A stretch of DNA of 62,553 nucleotides from Desulfuromonas sp. (lineage in GTDB: Bacteria; Desulfobacterota; Desulfuromonadia; Desulfuromonadales; Desulfuromonadaceae): positions 1-62,553 of the forward strand of contig PKUE01000025.1 of the NCBI GenBank assembly GCA_002869685.1. Reading direction: 5' to 3'. The notes beneath the pieces are model-generated. The model searched no databases. It was not told where the DNA came from and worked only from the letters and a program-made list of their open reading frames with translations. Below, in pieces: positions 56,210 to 62,553 of this stretch; within the stretch, counting starts at the first letter, position 1; the number at the start of each line of letters is the position of its first letter. The position numbers were made by a program, and so were the translations under genes.

Positions 56210-58185
56210 TGGCAGATCTGGTTGCGGCCGCGTTTTTTTGCAACATAAAGACGTCGGTCCGCGCAGTCGATAAAATGTTGTTCCGACGTCAGATCATGTG
56301 GCACTACGCTGCAAATCCCGATGCTCAATGTTACGCTGGAACAGATTGGTGAATCCGGGTGGGCCATGCCCGCCTGTTTCATTCTCTCCTGAATCTTCTC
56401 AGCCACTTGGATGGCCTCGTCATCATGCGTCTGGGGCAGTAAGACGACAAATTCTTCGCCACCGTAGCGGGCGACAAAATCATCCGGGCGCATACACGCC
56501 TTGCTGATGTTTTTTGCCACCTGTTTCAAGCACAGATCACCTTGTTGATGTCCGTAGAAATCGTTGTAGCGTTTGAAATAATCGATGTCGATTATCAGTA
56601 GGGCCAGATGATTTTTCTTTCGGTAAGAGCTTTTCCATAACTTTGACAAGGTTTCGTCAAATTCACGTCGGTTTGCAATTGCCGTCAGCGCATCTATACG
56701 AGCCAGTTTGTTCAAATGACGGTTGGCTTCCTCCAATTGTGTTTTTGCCTCAAGGAGCTCCATTTGATCTTGAAGCTTTTGTGTGATGTCGTGAAATAAT
56801 GTGATGGTTCCGACAACTTTTTCATTGGTGTAAATCGGTGTGCAGGTCAGTTCCACGGGGAATTGCTCTCCCCGTTTATTTTTGAAATATGCCTGTTCCT
56901 GCCGACAGGTGACCCCTTCTATGATCGAATTCAAAATAAAGCAGCCCTGATCGTGATTATTGTCATCCACGTGGAATAGATCATGGGCATCGTGGCCCAA
57001 AACGTCATCACGTTGCCAGCCGAGCACTTGGTCTGCCTCGGCATTGATGAATGTTATTCTCCCTTGTTTGTCTGTAGCGTACATCCCCTGGCCCATGTTA
57101 TTCGAAAGAATCTGCAAAAAGTCTTCTGTGCTCTTCTGTTGTGTCTTGAAGCAGGCTGACCTGCGCCAATAATGGAAGATAAGAATGAATAAAAAGCTGA
57201 TGAAGGCAAACTGAATGAGGGCATTGACCCACAGGGATTGGATATCGGGTTCTGGTGTGCATGCGATGAAGTAGGCCGCATGTTTATTTTCTGTGTTTTT
57301 GATGGAATGAAAAATGACGGAGTAAAATTGGTTGGAGTAACGAGTTATTAAGGCAAACTCCTGACCTGCTGTCATCTTTTCTTTGAGTTGTGGTCGATTG
57401 CGAATGTTTATTTGAATGTCATGAAGATATTCCGAGGGCTGCATTGTTCCGCCGAAATCCAGAAATTCTGTTGCCTGGGCGTTTTCGCACAGATAGTCCG
57501 GATGCAGGATCGATGGCGTATAGAGAAGTTGCTGGCTTGGCTCAAGTTTATACCAAAGGTCCGGCTTATACATGATGAACAGCAATTCTGTGCTAGTCGC
57601 TTTGGTAATTTTGCTCAATTCTGAGCTGATTTGCTGAAATGAATTGCTGATTTCAACTGTCCCAATATCACTACCGTGATAGTTGAGAGGGTAAACGTGG
57701 CGGAAACCATGAACCATGCGGCCCGTCTCATAACCGTGCACAATGATGTGTTCACGATTGGCGATTGCAATGGAGGGACGGTAGGGTATCAGGTCGTCAT
57801 CTGCCTTATGAGGGGCATGAAAGCGCAACATTGAGTGCCCATCTGGAAAGTGAAAGTGGAACTGACGAATGGAATGTTGACTGACTCGAGCGTACATCTG
57901 ATAAAGTTTGCGATAAAGTTGTCCGCGCAGTTCGTTACGTTGTTCTCCTTCGTTGAGGACAATGTCGTTAATTAATTTTAGAATATCTTCCTGTTGCAAA
58001 ACTTCATCGGCAAGGGCGCGTGAAACAAGACGCAGGGTGTTTGTCACGCTGGTATAAGCAACCTTCTGACTGGACTCGCGTATCTTTAAATGATCTGATT
58101 TGAGTTGGGTATAACGCTGCTGAATGACAATGCCAGCAATAAAGATCGACATAAGCAGTATCACGTATCCGCGCGGGCCTTTCAT
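56200..58185 (-). CDS. Membrane diguanylate cyclase with periplasmic sensor, PAS and GGDEF domains
   Basis: Predicted c-di-GMP synthase of 661 residues. Helix 1 is at about 5-22, a large Cache-like periplasmic domain at about 30-320, helix 2 at about 326-346, PAS at about 358-470, then a linker helix and GGDEF at about 505-655. The active site is GGEEF (575-579), an accepted variant, and the inhibitory RxxD site (Arg566-Asp569) sits five residues upstream. It overlaps the PhnD-like gene by four bases (ATGA), so the two are co-translated. The ligand is unknown. Confidence 0.9.
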   Translation of the reverse strand: MKGPRGYVILLMSIFIAGIVIQQRYTQLKSDHLKIRESSQKVAYTSVTNTLRLVSRALADEVLQQEDILKLINDIVLNEGEQRNELRGQLYRKLYQMYARVSQHSIRQFHFHFPDGHSMLRFHAPHKADDDLIPYRPSIAIANREHIIVHGYETGRMVHGFRHVYPLNYHGSDIGTVEISNSFQQISSELSKITKATSTELLFIMYKPDLWYKLEPSQQLLYTPSILHPDYLCENAQATEFLDFGGTMQPSEYLHDIQINIRNRPQLKEKMTAGQEFALITRYSNQFYSVIFHSIKNTENKHAAYFIACTPEPDIQSLWVNALIQFAFISFLFILIFHYWRRSACFKTQQKSTEDFLQILSNNMGQGMYATDKQGRITFINAEADQVLGWQRDDVLGHDAHDLFHVDDNNHDQGCFILNSIIEGVTCRQEQAYFKNKRGEQFPVELTCTPIYTNEKVVGTITLFHDITQKLQDQMELLEAKTQLEEANRHLNKLARIDALTAIANRREFDETLSKLWKSSYRKKNHLALLIIDIDYFKRYNDFYGHQQGDLCLKQVAKNISKACMRPDDFVARYGGEEFVVLLPQTHDDEAIQVAEKIQERMKQAGMAHPDSPICSSVTLSIGICSVVPHDLTSEQHFIDCADRRLYVAKKRGRNQICHQD

Positions 58186-59045
58186 GGTGTTATGCCCGGG
58201 ATCGTCATGGTTTCAAAAAGGTCGCGAATCCTGACATAATCTGCTGGCTCGATTGCAATGCTGCCGTAACGTATTGATTGATCCCATTTTTGTGTCAATT
58301 GGTTATCGTTCGGGCAGTGGAGTGGGTTCAGTTTCAGGAGTTCATCGCGAATTGCTGCAATTGTTTGTACTGAAACGGTTCGACTGTTTGCAATCAGGAG
58401 GTAGCCGGGGACAGGATTGCTCTCGGTGATGATCTTTAAACCGAGGTGCTGGTATTCTTTTGCCATCGTTTTTGGTATGCCGGCAATTTGTGTGGTTCCA
58501 CGTAGGACATCGAGGGCGCTTTCGCGCGGACTGCCGGAATAAATATAGCTGCCGTTTTTGAGACTGTAATCATGCTGGCGCAATAATGATTCAGACATAA
58601 GATAGCCGCAGGTTGCATATGGTTGTATCAGTGAGACAAAAAGAGGACGATCTGTGCCGATTTCGATGTGGTCTCCGCTGTAGGTCGCTAGGCAGCAGAT
58701 AGAGTCTGCATTGCCCTGTTGGTTGACAAAAGCGACAACAGGAACAATTTCGGCTTTCAGGGCGGAAATTTCAACGTAAGGCAGCGGTGCTAGCATGGCA
58801 AGGTCAATTTCATTATTGAGAAGCCCCTCCCGCAGTTGGTGATAACTTGATGTGATCTTTAGATTTACCGGAAGGTGGGTGGCTTTTTCAAGGTAGCGGA
58901 CAAATGGGCTGAATCCGTTTTGCAGTACCGGTTCGGAAGCTATTGGCAGGGGGGCAAACTCCAGAGATCTTTTTTGCAATGCGAAACAGCAGGTGGTGAT
59001 GGCTAATAAAGACAAACAGCATATGGTCGCCCCCAATACTCTCAC
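58182..59045 (-). CDS. Periplasmic PhnD-like substrate-binding protein
   Basis: A 287-residue binding protein of the PhnD/SsuA/transferrin class with an N-terminal signal sequence (about 1-22) and the typical lobe pattern: FSPFVRYLEKATHLPVNL, then NEIDLAMLAPLPYVE and YSGSPRESALDVLRG. PhnD proteins bind phosphonates, but this class also serves other small ligands. It starts with GTG and AGGGGG upstream. No permease or ATPase is next to it; it overlaps the diguanylate cyclase, so it more likely presents a ligand to that sensor than to a transporter. Confidence 0.83.
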   Translation of the reverse strand: MRVLGATICCLSLLAITTCCFALQKRSLEFAPLPIASEPVLQNGFSPFVRYLEKATHLPVNLKITSSYHQLREGLLNNEIDLAMLAPLPYVEISALKAEIVPVVAFVNQQGNADSICCLATYSGDHIEIGTDRPLFVSLIQPYATCGYLMSESLLRQHDYSLKNGSYIYSGSPRESALDVLRGTTQIAGIPKTMAKEYQHLGLKIITESNPVPGYLLIANSRTVSVQTIAAIRDELLKLNPLHCPNDNQLTQKWDQSIRYGSIAIEPADYVRIRDLFETMTIPGITP

Positions 59046-59285
59046 AAGCCCCCTAGTTTTTTTGCAAGCAGAAAATTAAAGCATTTTGTCAATCATGAAA
59101 TGATTGTATCGGCAAGGGTCAAAATTGGCAATTGCTATTTCATATAAGGGGTATTCCGAATATGTATCGTGGTGTCCTGCAGAATTATGCTGGGGATGAA
59201 CGGGAAGAAGTGATTGTTTGTTGCTGAGTTGGAGGTGTCCGTTCCAGAGGGCGGGAACGCCTTCTGGAACAGGTTTACGCAAAGA
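59046..59285. other. Gap between the PhnD-like gene and the degenerate GGDEF gene
   Basis: 240 bases without a credible gene. On the minus strand it probably holds the promoter of the binding protein-cyclase pair; a TTGACA-like box occurs near 59082-59087 but no matching -10 is convincing. Confidence 0.4.
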
Positions 59286-60041
59286 TTACCGATGAACAAC
59301 TCTGTTGCGGCCACAATCTTTCGCTTCATACAAGGCGATTTCAGCATCGTTGATCAAGTCACTGAGAGATTGTGTGCTTTCGTTTTTGCTGCCAATTCCG
59401 ATACTGATTGAAGTGGTGATCTTGTGTTGATCAATGAAGAAAACACTGTCAAAGATCTCCTGGCGTAATCTTTCGAATCGCTGCACTGCATCTTGGGTGG
59501 CACAGTCACCAAGCAGAACGATAAAGGTAGGGCCACGATATCGTCCGGCTAGGTCTGTTTCTTCAAGGTTGCCATCAACCATCTTGGCAAGTTTTTGCAG
59601 AATCTGGTCTCCAGCAACCTGACCATAGGCATCGTTAAGAGATGTACAGTGGTCAATGTCGATCATGGCAACCAGTGGAGAGCCACCCGCATGAAGTGAA
59701 ATGCCGACATCTCGCGATGCAATCTTGACGAAATAACGCCTGTTGTTCAAACCGGTAAGGCGGTCTGTTGTTGATAACGTATTGATTTCACGCAGCGTAT
59801 CAAGCAGGCGACAACGGCATGTGCCAAGTTCGTGGAGGCGACGAATGACAAAGATAAGAATGAAAAATAAGGCGCAGAGCAGGGTGATGAGGATCTCATT
59901 AAGCTGCAACTCGTGGTGGTCATTGACCAGCATGGCCACTGTTTCGACGACATCATAGCGTAACGCGGCGTAGAGAATCATTCCTATGGCCAATATCAGC
60001 CATACCGTGTCAAGACCGAATTTGAAAAATTTTTCAGCCAT
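59286..60041 (-). CDS. Membrane GGDEF-fold protein with a degenerate active site
   Basis: A 251-residue protein with two membrane helices (about 12-28 and 48-66) and a GGDEF-fold domain from about 90. The early Mg2+ motif DIDHCTSLNDAYG (128-140) is kept, but the GGDEF loop reads RGPTF (169-173), losing the residues that bind substrate and metal, and no RxxD site precedes it. It is probably not a cyclase; it may bind GTP or c-di-GMP or act as a partner. GGGAGG precedes the start. It lies upstream of, and in line with, the binding protein-cyclase pair. Confidence 0.85.
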   Translation of the reverse strand: MAEKFFKFGLDTVWLILAIGMILYAALRYDVVETVAMLVNDHHELQLNEILITLLCALFFILIFVIRRLHELGTCRCRLLDTLREINTLSTTDRLTGLNNRRYFVKIASRDVGISLHAGGSPLVAMIDIDHCTSLNDAYGQVAGDQILQKLAKMVDGNLEETDLAGRYRGPTFIVLLGDCATQDAVQRFERLRQEIFDSVFFIDQHKITTSISIGIGSKNESTQSLSDLINDAEIALYEAKDCGRNRVVHR

Positions 60042-60186
60042 TTAACAGGTCCTCCCAGAATAGACAAAACATAAAAAATGTATAAATTCTCACCTTTAAC
60101 GTGATTTTGAAGAGGCTGCAGTGTGAGATGTTTAATTATTATGCAAAAAAAATGCCCGTTGAATCATCATATTTGAATGTGTGTAT

Positions 60187-60200
60187 AGAACGAATGTTCT
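60187..60200. promoter_or_regulatory. GAAC-N4-GTTC dyad between divergent genes
   Basis: AGAAC-GAAT-GTTCT is a perfect dyad of the type bound by Gram-positive-type LexA. It lies upstream of both the ABC-F gene and the GGDEF-like gene. An 8-base core of this kind is expected about once in a window this size by chance, and many deltaproteobacteria use a different SOS box. Confidence 0.25.
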
Positions 60201-60207
60201 CGCTGAT

Positions 60208-60236
60208 TTTAATCGAGCTTATGCTAGCTGTAAAAT
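60208..60236 (+). promoter_or_regulatory. Weak candidate promoter of the ABC-F gene
   Basis: TAAAAT at 60231 is a good -10; TTTAAT at 60208 is a poor -35 at 17-base spacing. The 274-base divergent gap otherwise holds no gene. Confidence 0.35.
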
Positions 60237-60315
60237 AGTGGAATATCGTTGATTTTACAGGGAATGATGCGTATAGTCCGCCGCAAATATTTTCCAGAAA
60301 GTGGTTTAAATTATT

Positions 60316-61938
60316 ATGGTGCATTTAACTGATATCAGTAAGTCTTATGGATCACAGGTTCTTTTTAAGCAAGCCCGTATGCAGATTCTTCCCGGCACAC
60401 GAACTGGGCTGGTTGGGCCCAATGGTGCTGGGAAATCAACAATCTTTCGCTTGATTACCGGCGAGGAATCAGCCGATGAAGGCGAAATCAGTTGCTCTAA
60501 GAAGACAGTGATCGGCCATTTTTCACAAGAAGTTGGTGAAATGGCGGGGTGCTCCGCGCGTGAAGAAGTCATCAGTGCTTCTGAAGAAACTGTTGCCCTA
60601 GGTGAGCAGATTCGTGTCATGGAGCAAGCTATGTGTGAACCGCAAAGTGATGATGAAATGGCTGCTTTGCTGGAACGCTATGGTGAGGCTCAGGCCCTGT
60701 TTGAACAGCGTGGTGGCTATGATCTTGATAGCCGCGCCGAAACGATTCTTACTGGTCTTGGTATTGCGCCGAAAGAGCAGTTGCTGCCGGTGGAATCGTT
60801 TAGCGGTGGTTGGAAAATGCGCATTGCTCTGGCTAAGATTCTTACTCTGAACCCTGATGTGCTTCTGCTCGATGAGCCGACAAACCATCTTGATGTTGAA
60901 TCGATCATCTGGTTGGAAAACTGGCTGTCGACTGAATTCAAGGGGGCTGTCTTGATGACCAGCCATGACCGCGATTTTATGAATCGTCTGGTCAGCCGTA
61001 TCATTGAAGTAGCCGATCAGTCTGTCACGACATACAGCGGCAATTATGATTTCTATGTGCAGGAGCGACAGTTGAGACGCGAGCAGCTTCTGGCCAGTTA
61101 CCGTCGTCAACAGGATATGCTGGCTAAGGAAGAGGAGTTTATTGCCCGTTTTGCGGCACGAGCTTCCCACGCTGCCCAAGTGCAGTCACGGGTTAAAAAA
61201 CTGGAGAAAATTGAACGGATTCAGATCCCTTCAGAACAGAAAGTGGTTCGGTTTGAATTTCAGGAGCCCGTGCGAAGTGGCGAAGATGTATTCAGTTTTA
61301 ATGCGTTGTCGAAATCTTGGCCTGGAGTGGGAGAGGGGGAAAAGACCGTTTTCAGTAATGTTAGCGGACTGGTTCGCCGGCAGCAGAAAATTGCTGTGGT
61401 CGGAGTAAATGGTGCGGGCAAATCAACTTTTCTTAAAGTTCTGGCCGGCCAGACTGCTCCGAGTGCTGGCACGGTAACTTCTGGCGCGAATGTCGATATC
61501 GGTTACTTCAGTCAACATGCTATGGAGTTGTTGAATCCTGAGAAAAGTGTATTTGAAACAGTCCAAGAGGTGATGCCACAGGTTTCTATCGGCGTTGTCC
61601 GTAATCTGTGCGCGGCCTTTTTGTTTCAGGGTGATGATGTTGACAAACGGGTGTCGACATTGTCTGGTGGCGAGAAGAGTCGCCTGGTTCTGGCTACGTT
61701 GTTAGCCCGTCCGGTGAATGTGTTGATTCTCGATGAGCCGACAAACCACCTTGACATTCAATCGCGTCAGATTCTTCTTGAAACACTACAGAATTTTTCG
61801 GGAACTGTGCTGCTTGTTAGCCATGACCGTCATTTCTTGCGCAGTCTGGTCGATCGGGTTTTTGAGATCGATCATGGCGAAATGCGCAGCTATGAAGGGG
61901 ATTACAGTTATTATCTGGAGAAAAGTGCTGCCCTGTGA
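60316..61938 (+). CDS. ABC-F family ATPase (translation-associated)
   Basis: A soluble twin-ABC protein of 540 residues with no membrane segment. Walker A sites are GPNGAGKST (34-42) and GVNGAGKST (from 363); signatures are FSGGWKMR and LSGGEKSR; each half ends with DEPTNHLD. A charged linker of about 70 residues joins the halves, as in EttA/Uup/YbiT/YheS proteins that act on the ribosome E site. It lacks the long C-terminal coiled coil of Uup. A resistance role is possible but not indicated. Confidence 0.92.
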   Translation: MVHLTDISKSYGSQVLFKQARMQILPGTRTGLVGPNGAGKSTIFRLITGEESADEGEISCSKKTVIGHFSQEVGEMAGCSAREEVISASEETVALGEQIRVMEQAMCEPQSDDEMAALLERYGEAQALFEQRGGYDLDSRAETILTGLGIAPKEQLLPVESFSGGWKMRIALAKILTLNPDVLLLDEPTNHLDVESIIWLENWLSTEFKGAVLMTSHDRDFMNRLVSRIIEVADQSVTTYSGNYDFYVQERQLRREQLLASYRRQQDMLAKEEEFIARFAARASHAAQVQSRVKKLEKIERIQIPSEQKVVRFEFQEPVRSGEDVFSFNALSKSWPGVGEGEKTVFSNVSGLVRRQQKIAVVGVNGAGKSTFLKVLAGQTAPSAGTVTSGANVDIGYFSQHAMELLNPEKSVFETVQEVMPQVSIGVVRNLCAAFLFQGDDVDKRVSTLSGGEKSRLVLATLLARPVNVLILDEPTNHLDIQSRQILLETLQNFSGTVLLVSHDRHFLRSLVDRVFEIDHGEMRSYEGDYSYYLEKSAAL

Positions 61939-61963
61939 CGCAGCTATCGAAGCCGTGTCACAG
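61933..61963. terminator. Inverted repeat after the ABC-F gene
   Basis: CTGTGAC (61933-61939, containing the stop) and GTCACAG (61957-61963) form a 7-bp stem without a T-run. It may act as a weak terminator or a transcript-end structure between convergent genes. Confidence 0.35.
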
Positions 61964-62008
61964 ACCAGAATAGTGCGCTTTGGCTCGGGTGATTTGCGAC
62001 ATTGGATC

Positions 62009-62533
62009 TCAATTGGTTTGTGTCTCAACCCAGAATACGCCGCGAAAATCTCCGGCTTTATAGCCGGTGGCCTGATCGTTTGGATAGTATTCGTTTAATG
62101 CTGCGGCAATGTCCGGGGCAATGGTTGTGCCATGACATTTCAGGCATGGCTGGCGTATATAGATCGGTTTGATATAGCCTTGTTTCCCATTCAGCAGATC
62201 GACGGTTTGGCTCTCTTTGATCGGGGTGCCGGTTTGGTAGCCGTCCAGGATTTCTGCAACCCAGTGAGGGGCTTGGTTGTCCGGGTTGCGTAATCGGGTT
62301 GTGCTCCGTCCGATTGCAATCTGGTCAGTAGACAGTTGTGCTGCAATTTCAGGCGCTTTTATCTGACAGACCTTAATGGCCTGCGTTGGCCCCTGCTGTA
62401 ATCCCTGTTTCAGTTCTTTCATCAAGGCTTTTTGAAATTGGCCGATCAGCTGTTCTGGTGATGGTTGCGCCATGGTTGTTGAAACAAAAAACAGCAGACT
62501 GACCACGGCCATAATTATGGCTGAAATCTTCAT
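62009..62533 (-). CDS. Periplasmic DUF3365 (Tll0287-like) heme protein
   Basis: A secreted 174-residue protein: signal peptide about 1-22 (cleavage after TTMA), then a DUF3365/Tll0287-like domain with a CLKCH heme-attachment motif (Cys130, Cys133, His134). The conserved LRNPDNQAPHWV segment is also present. The family has a PAS-like fold and occurs alone or as a sensor module of kinases and receptors; its function is unsettled. AAAGGGAGGG precedes ATG62533. It is convergent with the ABC-F gene. Confidence 0.85.
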   Translation of the reverse strand: MKISAIIMAVVSLLFFVSTTMAQPSPEQLIGQFQKALMKELKQGLQQGPTQAIKVCQIKAPEIAAQLSTDQIAIGRSTTRLRNPDNQAPHWVAEILDGYQTGTPIKESQTVDLLNGKQGYIKPIYIRQPCLKCHGTTIAPDIAAALNEYYPNDQATGYKAGDFRGVFWVETQTN

Positions 62534-62553
62534 GTTGCCCTCCCTTTAATCGT

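Overview
The window reads as a stretch of core chromosome from a moderate-GC, Gram-negative, anaerobic deltaproteobacterium of the Desulfuromonas/Pelobacter/Geobacter group (Desulfuromonadales). The assignment is inferred from the Kdo and lipopolysaccharide-transport genes, the rpoN-hpf-ptsN-hprK-rapZ order, an NfnAB-type flavoprotein pair, c-type heme motifs in periplasmic sensor proteins and a leucine T-box ahead of leuA. I saw no insertion sequence, phage gene, CRISPR array, tRNA or rRNA. Genes are dense, mostly on the plus strand, and I found no convincing frameshift.

Layout. 82-2355: NfnAB-like electron-bifurcating transhydrogenase pair. 2601-4348: a short PrmA-like methyltransferase, a TlpA-like lipoprotein and Fur. 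4380-11067: outer-membrane supply genes (kdsB, pyrG, kdsA, kdsD, kdsC, lptC, lptA, lptB). 11141-19936: rpoN, hpf, ptsN, hprK, rapZ, a complete mannose-family PTS (IIA, IIB, IIC, IID), HPr and Enzyme I. 20052-23815: the methyl cycle (metK, ahcY) with a glycosyltransferase between them. 23911-26180 (minus): lptG and lptF. 26405-34483: rpsB, tsf, pyrH, frr, uppS, cdsA, dxr, rseP, tsaB. 34587-34805: a small DUF465 protein. 34981-45697: branched-chain amino acids (ilvD, ilvB, ilvN, pssA, T-box, leuA, leuC, leuD, leuB). 45748-50912: asd, a divergent Asd paralogue (usg-like), truA, rplM, rpsI, argC. 51038-54335: CheW, a heme-binding chemoreceptor and an HDOD protein. 54473-56209: MOSC protein and a two-domain siroheme synthase. 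56200-60041 (minus): a signalling cluster with a Cache-PAS-GGDEF cyclase, a PhnD-like binding protein and a degenerate GGDEF protein. 60316-61938: ABC-F ATPase. 62009-62533 (minus): a DUF3365 heme protein.

How the genes work together. The Kdo genes make CMP-Kdo, with pyrG supplying CTP inside the same operon, and the Lpt genes export the finished lipopolysaccharide; lptF and lptG lie 13 kb further on, in the opposite orientation. HprK, HPr, Enzyme I and PtsN make up a phosphorelay beside sigma-54. The ilv/leu block lacks ilvC, so valine, isoleucine and leucine synthesis needs a reductoisomerase encoded elsewhere.

The most unusual points are: cdsA appears to start at ATT; a structured-RNA candidate lies in the gap between ilvN and pssA, where many relatives carry ilvC and psd; a leucine T-box precedes leuA; the Asd paralogue next to truA has altered active-site residues; and a periplasmic binding protein with no transporter overlaps a membrane diguanylate cyclase, with a degenerate GGDEF protein upstream. 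That last cluster is the best candidate here for an uncharacterised signalling system. All calls come from reading the sequence; no database search was run.
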